64,000 nt of DNA from Acidimicrobium ferrooxidans DSM 10331 (lineage in GTDB: Bacteria; Actinomycetota; Acidimicrobiia; Acidimicrobiales; Ilumatobacteraceae): NCBI GenBank assembly GCA_945900735.1, contig CAMDJX010000001.1, positions 17,617-81,616 on the forward strand, read 5' to 3'. A program made the translations under genes and the position numbers. Under the pieces are notes generated by a model, which saw nothing but the letters and a program-made list of their open reading frames with translations, was not told the origin of the DNA and ran no database searches. The first letter of the stretch is position 1; every line of letters starts with the position of its first letter. Positions 37,405 to 46,825 of the stretch are shown in pieces.

Positions 37405-38603
37405 TTGACCCACTCCTGAGGAGAAAGAAAGTACAGTCCGAAGTCGCTGAATCTTGGCGCGACGACCCATGGGATCAGCCTTCAGCACTTGCGGCAAGGC
37501 CAGACGTCGAGACCGATTTTGTTAAGCCCGAGCTTCGCCACCTTTCCAGGCCACTTGGTTTGGCCGTGCTCATCGTTGTCGCAGTTTCATTGCTATTCGG
37601 AATAGTCGGTCTTTGGTATCTACACGAAGTTAACCCTTCGGGTGGTTCGGGTATCGAAGAAACATTTACTGTCAATGAAGGTGACAGCATCGCCTCAATA
37701 AGCGGGCGCTTGCGTGACGAAGGTTTCATTTCTAATGCTCCAGTTTTTCGATGGTACGTCGCCCGAAAGGGTGGGGTAGATCTCGTTCCCGGTTATTACC
37801 AGATAACGCCAATGTCGCATATGGGCGACATCATGGCGCGACTAAAGATTCCGCCATCTGCAACATTTACCAAAGTCACGTTTCCTGAAGGCTTCGTCAT
37901 TACGCAAATGGCCGAACGGTTAGCAGATAAAACCAAGCGACTCAGTGCGGAGCAATTTGTTGCATCGGCCAACGATCCCAGCATTGTGTCTCAGTATCGG
38001 CCGCCAGCGGTGAGCACGTTGGAGGGTTTGCTTTTCCCTGACACGTACCAAGTTTCCGGTGATGAAAATGAGGCCCAAGTTGTTCAGCGAATGGTTGCTT
38101 TGCTTGAACGCGTTGCCAGACAAGTAGGGCTTGACGATTCTCAGAAACTGGTAGGGGTGAGCCCATACAAAGCACTTATCGTTGCATCGATGATTGAACG
38201 AGAAGCAAAACTAGGTGCCGACAGGGCAAAGATTGCGCGAGTGATTTACAACCGACTTGAAATCGGTATGAAGCTTCAAATTGACGCAACGCTGTATTAC
38301 AACGCGCCTGCCGACGCAACCTTCAGTGATTTGAAAGCTTTAGACAGCCCATACAACACGTATCTCTACAAAGGTTTGCCCCCGACACCGATTGCAAGCC
38401 CTGGTAGGGCAGCAATAGATGCTGCACTTCATCCAGCGCCAAATCCGTCAAGCGGTGACCCGATCTGTAACGGCGCACCATCACCTTGTCGCTACCTGTA
38501 TTACGTGTTGTCCGACGCGGACGGTGGGCATGCGTTCGCTGCAACTCTTACCCAACACGAAGCAAATGTTGCGACTGCAAAAGCTGCAGGTTTACTCCCA
38601 TGA
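37401..38603 (+). CDS. mltG: Endolytic transglycosylase MltG (YceG-like)
   Basis: LEGLLFPDTYQVS; ASMIEREAKLGADRAKIARVIYNRL; LPPTPIASPGRAAIDAALHP. Confidence 0.95.
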   Translation: MIDPLLRRKKVQSEVAESWRDDPWDQPSALAARPDVETDFVKPELRHLSRPLGLAVLIVVAVSLLFGIVGLWYLHEVNPSGGSGIEETFTVNEGDSIASISGRLRDEGFISNAPVFRWYVARKGGVDLVPGYYQITPMSHMGDIMARLKIPPSATFTKVTFPEGFVITQMAERLADKTKRLSAEQFVASANDPSIVSQYRPPAVSTLEGLLFPDTYQVSGDENEAQVVQRMVALLERVARQVGLDDSQKLVGVSPYKALIVASMIEREAKLGADRAKIARVIYNRLEIGMKLQIDATLYYNAPADATFSDLKALDSPYNTYLYKGLPPTPIASPGRAAIDAALHPAPNPSSGDPICNGAPSPCRYLYYVLSDADGGHAFAATLTQHEANVATAKAAGLLP

Positions 38604-39451
38604 ACATGTTCGGTAACGATAAGAGTATTAAGGCGGCGGTCGTTGGGTATCCAACCACGCAGAGCCTCTCTCCTGCAATGCATAATGCAGTTTTTCAACA
38701 TCAGAATCTGGACTCAACGTATGTTGCGGTCGATGTGGCAGTCGAGAAGTTCTCCGAGATGCTTAACGACGCTCGAACTGCAGGGTTGCGAGGTTTATCC
38801 GTAACGATGCCATACAAAGAGCTTGCATATTCCCTAATGGATCGGTGTGACGATCGGGCACTGGAATCTCAATCGGTCAATACCGTCATGTTTGAGACAG
38901 ACGGACAGATGATCGGTACCAATACAGACGGCGACGGAGCCTGTGCAGCCTTGATGCATCATGGTGCAGTTATACAGGGGGCAAGTTGCGTTGTTTTGGG
39001 CGCGGGCGCAACGGCTAGAAGCATTGTGCTTTCCCTTACACGAAGTGGAGCCAGCGACATAGCAATAGTCAATCGGTCGGAAGAAAATGCACAGAGTGCA
39101 GCATCTCTCGTCGAACAGGCGCGGGTTGGAAACACGGGCGACATTGCTTCTTCATCGATTTTGATAAATGCAACTTCGGTCGGAATGGGGAATCAAGAGA
39201 GTCCGATTTCCCCATACCATTTGCATGCAAAACTCACGGTGCTTGATGTGGTGTATTTTCCATTGGAAACAGTTTTCCTGCACTTTGCTCGACAGGCGGG
39301 TGCCACAGTGGTTGACGGACTGGAAATGTTGGCTCAGCAGGCCGCATTGCAGCAGCTGGCTTGGTTCGCCAGAATGCCCGATGTAGGCGTAATGAGAAAC
39401 GCAGCGCTCGGCGAATTGAGCAGGCGTTCTCGTTTGAACGGCAATAAATAG
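38600..39451 (+). CDS. aroE: Shikimate dehydrogenase
   Basis: AAVVGYPTTQSLSPAMHNAVFQ; VTMPYKE; NTDGDGACAAL. Confidence 0.93.
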   Translation: MNMFGNDKSIKAAVVGYPTTQSLSPAMHNAVFQHQNLDSTYVAVDVAVEKFSEMLNDARTAGLRGLSVTMPYKELAYSLMDRCDDRALESQSVNTVMFETDGQMIGTNTDGDGACAALMHHGAVIQGASCVVLGAGATARSIVLSLTRSGASDIAIVNRSEENAQSAASLVEQARVGNTGDIASSSILINATSVGMGNQESPISPYHLHAKLTVLDVVYFPLETVFLHFARQAGATVVDGLEMLAQQAALQQLAWFARMPDVGVMRNAALGELSRRSRLNGNK

Positions 39452-39476
39452 ACCAAGGTCGGCTATTGGCGAGCGG

Positions 39477-39488
39477 TAGCCTGTACGC
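39477..39488 (+). promoter_or_regulatory. Putative leaderless promoter: TAGCCT-N6-ATG (aroC)
   Basis: TAGCCT 39477-39482, 6-nt spacer, ATG 39489. Confidence 0.55.
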
Positions 39489-40652
39489 ATGTTGCGTTAC
39501 CTCACCGCGGGCGAAAGCCACGGACAAGCTCTCGTGGTCATCGTTGAGGGTCTGCCTGCCGGGCTCAATGTCACGGCCGAGCAAATTCAAATTGAATTAG
39601 GAAGGCGTCGCCTCGGTTACGGGCGTGGTCCTCGTCAACGTTTCGAAGTTGACGAGATAGAGCTTCTGGGCGGCATTCGCCATGGCCGTACACTCGGTTC
39701 CCCCGTAGCGATTAAGATTAAGAACACCGAGTGGTTTAGAAGCGATGTTTGGCATGAGGAAATGTCTCCAGCCCCTGGAAAGACCAAAAAGCCTCTTACT
39801 CAGCCACGCCCTGGTCACGCCGATCTGTCGGGTATGCAGAAGTATGGTCTTTCTGATGCACGCGACGTGTTGGAGCGTGCCAGTGCTCGAGAGACCGCAG
39901 CTCGCGTAGCTGCTGGCGCACTCGCAAAAATATTCCTTTCAACGATCAACGTAGACATTCTCTCCCACGTAACTCAAATGGGTTCGGCAAAATCTTTGTC
40001 TTCGGCTCGCCCAACAATCGCTGACTTGCAAAAAGTGGACGACTCTCCAGTTCGATGCTTCAACAGCGATGCGGAAGCCGCGATGATTGCAGAAATTGAA
40101 GCTGCGGCGAAAGACGGCGATTCGCTCGGAGGCATCGTCGAAGTCTTGGCTTATGGTCTGCCCGTTGGTTTGGGTAGCTACGTGCACTGGGATAGGAAAC
40201 TGGATGGCCTTCTCGCCCAAGCGTTGATGAGCATTCAGGCGGTGAAGGGTGTCGAGATCGGTGATGGATTCGAAGTCGCTGGCAGGCGAGGAAGTCAGGC
40301 CCACGACGCGATCACTTTTGATTCGGCGACTGGGGATTACCGTCGAGAAACGACACTTGCTGGCGGTACTGAAGGTGGCATGACCACGGGCGAATTGTTG
40401 GTTGTTCGCGCCGCTATGAAGCCGCTGGCGACCTTGAACAAACCGACACTGAAAACAGTCGACACGATCACAAAAGAAGAGACCAAAAGTTTCAAGGAGC
40501 GAACGGACGTCACTGCGGTCCCCGCTATGGGTGTTGTCGCCGAGACAATGGTGGCCCTTGTATTAGCCGACGAAGCGCAACGAAAATTTGGTGGCGACTC
40601 AGTAGAAGAATTCGTGCGAAACGCGCGGTCGTTCGCCGCTTCACTGAAGTGA
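39489..40652 (+). CDS. aroC: Chorismate synthase
   Basis: MLRYLTAGESHGQALVVIVEGLPAG; RPGHADL; ARETAARVAAGA. Confidence 0.97.
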   Translation: MLRYLTAGESHGQALVVIVEGLPAGLNVTAEQIQIELGRRRLGYGRGPRQRFEVDEIELLGGIRHGRTLGSPVAIKIKNTEWFRSDVWHEEMSPAPGKTKKPLTQPRPGHADLSGMQKYGLSDARDVLERASARETAARVAAGALAKIFLSTINVDILSHVTQMGSAKSLSSARPTIADLQKVDDSPVRCFNSDAEAAMIAEIEAAAKDGDSLGGIVEVLAYGLPVGLGSYVHWDRKLDGLLAQALMSIQAVKGVEIGDGFEVAGRRGSQAHDAITFDSATGDYRRETTLAGGTEGGMTTGELLVVRAAMKPLATLNKPTLKTVDTITKEETKSFKERTDVTAVPAMGVVAETMVALVLADEAQRKFGGDSVEEFVRNARSFAASLK

Positions 40653-41206
40653 TCTCGGACCTTAAACAGTCCAGCGTAAAAGCAGTTGTCCTTGTGGGCT
40701 TGATGGGCTCCGGCAAGTCGTCTGTTGGTGCGAAGGTTGCTCGATGCATCGGCGCCCAATTCGTCGATACCGACGACCTCATTGCGCAGCGTACTGGTCG
40801 CTCTGTGCGCGACATTTTTGCGCAAGACGGAGAGGCAGCGTTTCGTGATGCCGAAGTGTCTGCGCTCACTGAAGCCTTTAGCAGCGCGCTTTTAGGTAAT
40901 GACATCGTTATCTCAACGGGCGGAGGAATTGTTCTCAGTCCTATCAACCGAAAAGTAATAAAAGAAAAGGCCAGTTGCGTTGTTTGGTTGGATGCCCCCG
41001 TTGAGGATTTATTGCGACGAACCGGCAATGTTTCGAAGCGTCCTTTGCTAGACGGCGATGCCCTGGGTGCACTGACGAAGATGGCGAAGGATCGTTTTGA
41101 TCTATACGAGGAAGTAGCAACTATTCGTATCGACACGAAAAAACTCTCGGTAGCAGATGTTGTACTTAAGGTGACTACCGCTATTACGACAGAGGTGAAA
41201 TCATGA
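40649..41206 (+). CDS. aroK: Shikimate kinase
   Basis: VVLVGLMGSGKSSVGAKVA; DTDDLI; ISTGGGIVL. Confidence 0.95.
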   Translation: MISDLKQSSVKAVVLVGLMGSGKSSVGAKVARCIGAQFVDTDDLIAQRTGRSVRDIFAQDGEAAFRDAEVSALTEAFSSALLGNDIVISTGGGIVLSPINRKVIKEKASCVVWLDAPVEDLLRRTGNVSKRPLLDGDALGALTKMAKDRFDLYEEVATIRIDTKKLSVADVVLKVTTAITTEVKS

Positions 41207-42234
41207 GCCCACAAATTGTGAAAGTTCAATTGGCTGAGCGTTCGTACGATGTAGTGGTTGGGAATGGCGCCGTTTCTTCGCTTGCTGGCTATTTACCGAA
41301 GAAAGCTAAGCGTGCGGTGATCATTACGCAGCATGGCATTGAGAGTCGAGTTTCCGACATCGTTGCAGCTGCCGGTCTGCATTGCGAGACGGCATATATC
41401 GGCCAAGGCGAAGAATTTAAGTCGCTTCAAACCATTCAAGAGTTGTGTGAATCGTTCGCTCAGTGGGGCATCACCCGTAATGATTTGATCATTGGAGTGG
41501 GAGGTGGTTTGGTCACCGATATCGCAGGGTTCGCTGCGGCATCATGGCATCGAGGCACAGATGTAATTCATGTTTCCACTTCACTTGTCGGAATGGTTGA
41601 CGCAGCCATAGGTGGAAAGACTGGCGTCAATCTCGCCGCGGGCAAAAATTTGGTCGGCGCGTTTTGGCAACCTAAAGCAGTTATCTGCGACACTTCCTTC
41701 TTGTCGTCCCTACCAAACAAAGAACTTCGCTGCGGTCATGGCGAAATGGCAAAATATCACTTCCTCACAGGCGACGATTTGGTATCGCTAGAGCTTGATG
41801 ATCGCGTTGCGCGTTGTGTGCAGATCAAGGCAAACATTGTTGGTTCCGACGAACGTGAAGGTGGCATGAGGGCGTTGCTCAACTATGGACACACGCTCGG
41901 CCACGCCATCGAAATCGAAACCAAATTTGCACTTGCGCATGGTGAGTCTGTTGCAATTGGTCTCGTATTTGCCGCAAGGTTGGCGCATTCCCTAGGTCGG
42001 ATCAATCAGGAGAGGGTTGATTATCACCTCGGCATTGTCGGTCAGACATACGGTTTGCAGACGGCCATCCCGAAGGACTGCTCGTTTGATCGTCTATTGA
42101 GTCTGATGGCAAAGGACAAAAAGGCTGTGGATGGTCTGACATTTGTGTTGGATGGTCCGCAAGGAGTTGAAACTGTTGCAGGTATCGACCCGCAAATCGT
42201 TCACCAAACGCTTACAACAATGGAAGTACTGTAG
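41203..42234 (+). CDS. aroB: 3-dehydroquinate synthase
   Basis: GVGGGLVTDIAGFAAASWHRGTDVIHVSTSLVGMVDAAIGGKTGVNL. Confidence 0.97.
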   Translation: MSPQIVKVQLAERSYDVVVGNGAVSSLAGYLPKKAKRAVIITQHGIESRVSDIVAAAGLHCETAYIGQGEEFKSLQTIQELCESFAQWGITRNDLIIGVGGGLVTDIAGFAAASWHRGTDVIHVSTSLVGMVDAAIGGKTGVNLAAGKNLVGAFWQPKAVICDTSFLSSLPNKELRCGHGEMAKYHFLTGDDLVSLELDDRVARCVQIKANIVGSDEREGGMRALLNYGHTLGHAIEIETKFALAHGESVAIGLVFAARLAHSLGRINQERVDYHLGIVGQTYGLQTAIPKDCSFDRLLSLMAKDKKAVDGLTFVLDGPQGVETVAGIDPQIVHQTLTTMEVL

Positions 42235-42238
42235 AACC

Positions 42239-42682
42239 ATGTCAAAGTCTCGAAGTATTTTGTTGCTCAACGGGCCGAATCTCAATTTGCTCGGGCAGCG
42301 TGAACCCCACATCTATGGCTCTGAGACACTGGCCATCCACGTGTCCAATGCACAATCTGCCGCAAAGGATCTTGGTTTCGAAATAGTCGCCATGCAGTCC
42401 AACAGTTCGTCGGACTTAGTGGAAGCAATACATGCAGCTCGCGGTGTGCATTCCGCAATTGTCATTAACCCTGGCGCATTCACCCATTACGCATGGAGCA
42501 TTCATGATGCGCTAAGTGCATTTGACGGGCCGGTAGTCGAACTTCATCTATCTAATCCGCAAAAGCGTGAGTCGTGGCGCCATACAAGCGTCGTTGCTCC
42601 GGTTGCAATCGGCACTATCTCCGGCTTTGGTGCCAGTGGGTACGGGTTGGCAATTCGCGCCGTTGCAAGCCACCTTTCCTAG
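42239..42682 (+). CDS. aroQ: Type II 3-dehydroquinate dehydratase
   Basis: ILLLNGPNLNLLGQREPHIYG; INPGAFTHYAWSIHDAL; ELHLSN. Confidence 0.95.
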   Translation: MSKSRSILLLNGPNLNLLGQREPHIYGSETLAIHVSNAQSAAKDLGFEIVAMQSNSSSDLVEAIHAARGVHSAIVINPGAFTHYAWSIHDALSAFDGPVVELHLSNPQKRESWRHTSVVAPVAIGTISGFGASGYGLAIRAVASHLS

Positions 42683-42697
42683 CGGTTGGTCTTTACA

Positions 42698-43831
42698 GTG
42701 AGTTCACTTGCCCCGGTAGATGTTTCTGGGCGGTGTGGCCGAGCTTTCACCGCCGCATCGGAGCGCTTTGGGATTGATGCTCTTCTCGTCACCTCATTGA
42801 ACGACATTCGTTGGTTGACCGGGTTTTCTGGTTCCACTGGTGTGATGGTCGTTAGGGCCGGATCAAGCACGCTCATCACGGATGGAAGATACGTGCATCA
42901 AGCTTCGGAGCAGCTCTCCAATGCTGGAGCCAACGTAGATGTCGTTTTGGCCAAGGACAGTGTCGACACTTTGGAGAGCATCTCTGACGCAGTACGAGGT
43001 TCGTCGAAATGTGGCTACGACCCAAATGAGTTAACAGTGCGCCAGCTTCAACAATATTCAGCGTCGATTACCAGCGAATTAATTGGTGTTGATGGGGTAA
43101 TTCAACATTTGCGCAGAATCAAGTCCGTGCCGGAGCAGCAACGTATCTCCGCAGCCTCGGAGATTGCGGATCGCGCGCTAGCGCACGTCGAGCCGCTGTT
43201 GACATCGGCGCTTACATCCGATGTCACCGAGCGAGATGTACGCGATGAACTGGAAATGTTGATGAGGCGCTTCGGCGCGGATGGCCCAAGCTATGAAACC
43301 ATTGTTGCTACAGGAGTCAATTCTGCACTGCCGCATCATCGCCCCACATTTGCTCTTTTGCGTGAGGGCCAAAGCGTGGTTATTGATGTCGGTGCACTAG
43401 TGGATGGATATCACTCGGACATGACGCGGACGTATCTGTTGGGTGATTGCGACGCAGAGCTTGTGCGTATGCACCAATTGGTCAAGGAGGCACAAGCCCT
43501 TGGGGTGCGTGCTGTGAAGGCCGGTGTTATTGCAAGTGAAATCGATGGAGCCTGTCGCGACTTGTTCGGTCAATACGGGCTCGGGCATGAATTTAGTCAT
43601 GGAACGGGGCACGGTGTCGGTTTACAAATTCATGAAATGCCCTGGTTGCGAAAAAACGCCAATGAGCCGTTGCAGGTCGGGGAAGTAGTAACGGTGGAGC
43701 CTGGGCTCTATCGTGTAGGTCTCGGCGGTGTTCGAATTGAGGATTTAGTCCTCGTTGAGTCCACTGGCTGCCATGTCTTCACCCATAGTCAGAAAGAGCA
43801 TTTGTGCCTGCGATCACCACTAACGACCTGA
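42698..43831 (+). CDS. pepQ: M24 family Xaa-Pro peptidase
   Basis: DVGALVDGYHSDMTRTY; GTGHGVGLQIHEMP; EPGLYRVGLGGVRIED; GTG start preferred over TTG 42686. Confidence 0.9.
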   Translation: MSSLAPVDVSGRCGRAFTAASERFGIDALLVTSLNDIRWLTGFSGSTGVMVVRAGSSTLITDGRYVHQASEQLSNAGANVDVVLAKDSVDTLESISDAVRGSSKCGYDPNELTVRQLQQYSASITSELIGVDGVIQHLRRIKSVPEQQRISAASEIADRALAHVEPLLTSALTSDVTERDVRDELEMLMRRFGADGPSYETIVATGVNSALPHHRPTFALLREGQSVVIDVGALVDGYHSDMTRTYLLGDCDAELVRMHQLVKEAQALGVRAVKAGVIASEIDGACRDLFGQYGLGHEFSHGTGHGVGLQIHEMPWLRKNANEPLQVGEVVTVEPGLYRVGLGGVRIEDLVLVESTGCHVFTHSQKEHLCLRSPLTT

Positions 43832-44367
43832 AAAATGGCATCTCACTGAATCTTGATGGGACCCTTTACACGGTTGTCGAATTTCAGCACGTTAAGCCTG
43901 GTAAGGGTGGTGCATTCGTAAGAACCCGCCTACGAAATTTGAAGACGGGCAACATGCTCGATCGCACGTTCAACGCAGGTATTCGCGTCGAGCAAGCAAT
44001 CTTGGAAAAGAATGACATGCAGTTTCTGTATATGGATGGCGATGACTATGTGTTCATGGATACATCGACGTTTGATCAAATCTCTGTCAAGCCTGTTGCG
44101 CTTGGCGAAGCTGCCGATTATTTGATCGAAAATGCTGTCGCAATCATTGCTACTCATAACGACGAAATTGTCAGTGTCGAAATTCCTCCATCCGTCGAGC
44201 TCGAGATTGCGCAGACAGAGCCGGGCGTTCAGGGCGACCGCGTCTCGGGCGCACGTAAACCGGCCACGTTGCAAACTGGAAAAGTGATACAGGTGCCTTT
44301 GTTTGTCAACATTGGCGATCGTGTAAAAGTTGACACCCGAACCGGCGATTACATTACGCGGGTTTGA
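43804..44367 (+). CDS. efp: Translation elongation factor P
   Basis: DLKNGISLNLDGTLYTVVEFQHVKPGKGGAFVRTRLRNL; C-terminal VNIGDRVKVDTRTGDYITRV. Confidence 0.98.
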   Translation: MPAITTNDLKNGISLNLDGTLYTVVEFQHVKPGKGGAFVRTRLRNLKTGNMLDRTFNAGIRVEQAILEKNDMQFLYMDGDDYVFMDTSTFDQISVKPVALGEAADYLIENAVAIIATHNDEIVSVEIPPSVELEIAQTEPGVQGDRVSGARKPATLQTGKVIQVPLFVNIGDRVKVDTRTGDYITRV

Positions 44368-44801
44368 TGACTTCCTCACCGCGTTCGCCATTTACACTTT
44401 CTCACGACGCCAGGTCGTCCGCACGCGAACGAGCCCTTCACGTGTTGTACGAGGCGCAAGCAAAGACAAGCGCGGGTCAAACTGTTGTGCAGGCTCAAGT
44501 TCTTCCGGTCGATGATATGGCAGTCGACATCGTCGCTGGTGTTGATGAACATCAGTCAGCGTTAGACGGATTTATTGAACAGAATCTCATAGGTTGGACG
44601 CTTGCACGGATGCCGATCATCGATCTCATTATTTTGCGAATCGCCACTTTTGAACTTGTTCACCGTTGGAGTGTTCCTCGTGCAGTAGTTATCAACGAGG
44701 CCGTAGAACTAGCCAAGCGTTTTTCAACAGAGGAGTCTGGCCGATTCATCAACGGAGTTCTTTCGGCTATTGCAAAAGACGTAAGAGCAAACCAGCAGTA
44801 G
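44367..44801 (+). CDS. nusB: Transcription antitermination factor NusB
   Basis: SSARERALHVLYEAQ; RWSVPRAVVINEAVELAKRFSTEESGRFINGVLSAI. Confidence 0.92.
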   Translation: MTSSPRSPFTLSHDARSSARERALHVLYEAQAKTSAGQTVVQAQVLPVDDMAVDIVAGVDEHQSALDGFIEQNLIGWTLARMPIIDLIILRIATFELVHRWSVPRAVVINEAVELAKRFSTEESGRFINGVLSAIAKDVRANQQ

Positions 44802-44802
44802 T

Positions 44803-46224
44803 GTGCCCGCTGTGAGGCGACCTAAAAATCTGTGGTCAATTGCGGTAGTCATTCTGGTCGGCATTTATTCACTGTATTTTTCTTGGCTAACAGTCGGGGT
44901 CCACCGAGGGTTGGGTAGTTCTGCTTACGACTTTGGTCTTTACGATCAAGGCATTTGGTTGCTTTCTCGGGGTAATTCGCCATTCGTAACGTTGATGGGT
45001 CGCAATCTTTTCGGCGACCATTCGTCGTTTATTCTGCTCTTCGTAGTGCCCGTGTACTGGTTGACATCCTCAACATCTGTGCTGTTCATCATCCAATCGT
45101 TTGCGTTAGGTATTGGCGCGTTCCCTCTGTACGCGTACTCCCGACGTGCGCTAAACAGCGACGCGATGGGCTTCGTAATGGCTGGCGCCTATTTGTTGCA
45201 CCCGGCTGTCGGACTAACCAACGTTGAAAATTTTCATCCGGATGCCTTTTTGGGAGTTCTGATGGGAATTGTGTGGTGGTCGGCGTTGGAAAAGAGGTGG
45301 AATTGGTATTGGGTGTCGGTTGCTCTTGCCCTCCTCGTTAAAGAGGATGTTGGCTTGATCATTCTTCCAATTGGGCTTTGGGTGGCGCTGCGGCGTGATG
45401 CTCGAAGGGGCTTGTGGACGATCCTCATCTCGCTGGGGACGATGTTGCTTATGTTTTTCGTAGTGATGCGATCGTTCACTGGCATCGCGTTTCGAAACTC
45501 TTGGCGTATTCCCTTTGGTGGATTCTCTGGTTTGTTCCGAGTGGCGTTTCGTCAGCCGCAGGAACTGTGGAAATACTTGATCAGTGATGAGCGTCCAACG
45601 TATCTATTTCAATTGCTTACACCTACGGCGTTGGCATTCGTAATTGCGCCAAGCGTCGCTCTCACAAGTATTGGAGTAATTGGGGCGAACCTGCTCAGCA
45701 CTTTTTGGTATCAGCATCAAATCGGATACCACTATTCGTTGGTCGTTGTGCCCAGTTTGATGTTTGGAACTGCATACGGAGTTTCGCGCCTGCCATTCCA
45801 TACTCGTAAGCGCGTGATTGCAGCCGTTGCAGTCTGTTCACTTGCATTCGGGTATTGGCTGTCTCCACTTCCGGCCGCCCGAAGCTCGGTTGGGCAATGG
45901 TCTGCATCGAACCCGGCGGTTGTTGCTGCCCACGAACTATTTTTAACAATTCCGGATAATGCGGTGGTGAGTGCGTACCACCCGCTGACCGCCCAACTTG
46001 CGCGCAGGGAACGCATTTACTCGTTCCCCAATCCGTTCCAAAGATCGCTCTACGGGCCTGATGTGTTTGCCAAAGGAGACCGGTTGCCTTTTGCCGATGA
46101 AGTTGAATTCGTCATGCTTCCTGCAGTGTTAGATGAGGAGGCAAGCGAAGTTTGGTCGAAGGAATCCTCGGAGTTCATGGTGGTCGGTTCTAACGCCTGG
46201 TGGATTGTCTACAAGCGGCTCTAG
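44803..46224 (+). CDS. DUF2079 multi-pass membrane protein
   Basis: SSAYDFGLYDQGIWLLSRGNSPFVTLMGRNLFGDHSSFILLFVVPVYWL typical of DUF2079. Confidence 0.85.
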   Translation: MPAVRRPKNLWSIAVVILVGIYSLYFSWLTVGVHRGLGSSAYDFGLYDQGIWLLSRGNSPFVTLMGRNLFGDHSSFILLFVVPVYWLTSSTSVLFIIQSFALGIGAFPLYAYSRRALNSDAMGFVMAGAYLLHPAVGLTNVENFHPDAFLGVLMGIVWWSALEKRWNWYWVSVALALLVKEDVGLIILPIGLWVALRRDARRGLWTILISLGTMLLMFFVVMRSFTGIAFRNSWRIPFGGFSGLFRVAFRQPQELWKYLISDERPTYLFQLLTPTALAFVIAPSVALTSIGVIGANLLSTFWYQHQIGYHYSLVVVPSLMFGTAYGVSRLPFHTRKRVIAAVAVCSLAFGYWLSPLPAARSSVGQWSASNPAVVAAHELFLTIPDNAVVSAYHPLTAQLARRERIYSFPNPFQRSLYGPDVFAKGDRLPFADEVEFVMLPAVLDEEASEVWSKESSEFMVVGSNAWWIVYKRL

Positions 46225-46230
46225 CCCTGC

Positions 46231-46236
46231 TATATT
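46231..46236 (+). promoter_or_regulatory. Putative -10 (TATATT) of the pyr operon
   Basis: TATATT placed so that the TSS would fall at about 46243, at the base of the PyrR-binding hairpin. Confidence 0.45.
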
Positions 46237-46244
46237 TTCGCAGG

Positions 46245-46275
46245 TCGTTAATTGAGCCCCGTGAGGCTCAGACGA
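46245..46275 (+). ncRNA. PyrR-binding 5' UTR stem-loop (pyr leader)
   Basis: TCGT-[TAAT]-TGAGCC-(CCGTGA)-GGCTCA-[G]-ACGA; loop/upper stem resembles the PyrR consensus ARUCCNGNGAGGYU; immediately upstream of the pyrR SD. Confidence 0.75.
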
Positions 46276-46285
46276 AGGGATTAAT

Positions 46286-46825
46286 GTGAGCGCAGTACCA
46301 ACATCGAGCGTTGCTGTCATGACTGGCCCCGATGTGCAGCGTGCTTTAAGTCGTATCGCCCACGAAATAGTCGAAAAGAATCATGGTTCTGCCAACCTCG
46401 TGATTGTTGGATTGCAGCGCGGAGGGGTTTGGATCGCGCAAGCCTTGGCCTCAAAGATTGCAGACATCGAACCAGAACTCGTTGTGCCGCTTGGTTTGCT
46501 TGATGTTTCGATGCACCGTGACGATATCGATTTGAGGCCGGCGAGCCAGGTGGCCGTGAGTGATATTCCTTGCGACATAACGGATACGACTGTCGTATTG
46601 GTCGATGACGTTTTGTTTACTGGTAGGACCGTTCGGGCAGCACTTGAGGGTTTGAATAATTTTGGTCGGCCAAAGTGTGTTCAATTAGCGGTATTGGTGG
46701 ACCGGGGGCACCGTGAGCTTCCGATCAGACCCGATTTCGTGGGCAAGAATCTTCCGACCAAGAATTCGGATGAAGTGCTTGTGGCAGTAGATGGCGTGAC
46801 CGTTACTTCCGGAGCGACCACATGA
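46286..46825 (+). CDS. pyrR: Bifunctional pyr operon regulator/uracil phosphoribosyltransferase PyrR
   Basis: IVGLQRGGVWIAQALA; VVLVDDVLFTGRTVRAAL PRPP motif. Confidence 0.95.
   Translation: MSAVPTSSVAVMTGPDVQRALSRIAHEIVEKNHGSANLVIVGLQRGGVWIAQALASKIADIEPELVVPLGLLDVSMHRDDIDLRPASQVAVSDIPCDITDTTVVLVDDVLFTGRTVRAALEGLNNFGRPKCVQLAVLVDRGHRELPIRPDFVGKNLPTKNSDEVLVAVDGVTVTSGATT

Noticed and set aside
40525-41229. 234-aa minus-strand ORF antisense to aroK, longer than aroK itself
   Set aside because: Low-complexity Ser/Thr/Arg composition typical of an antisense frame; the plus frame has clear shikimate kinase motifs.
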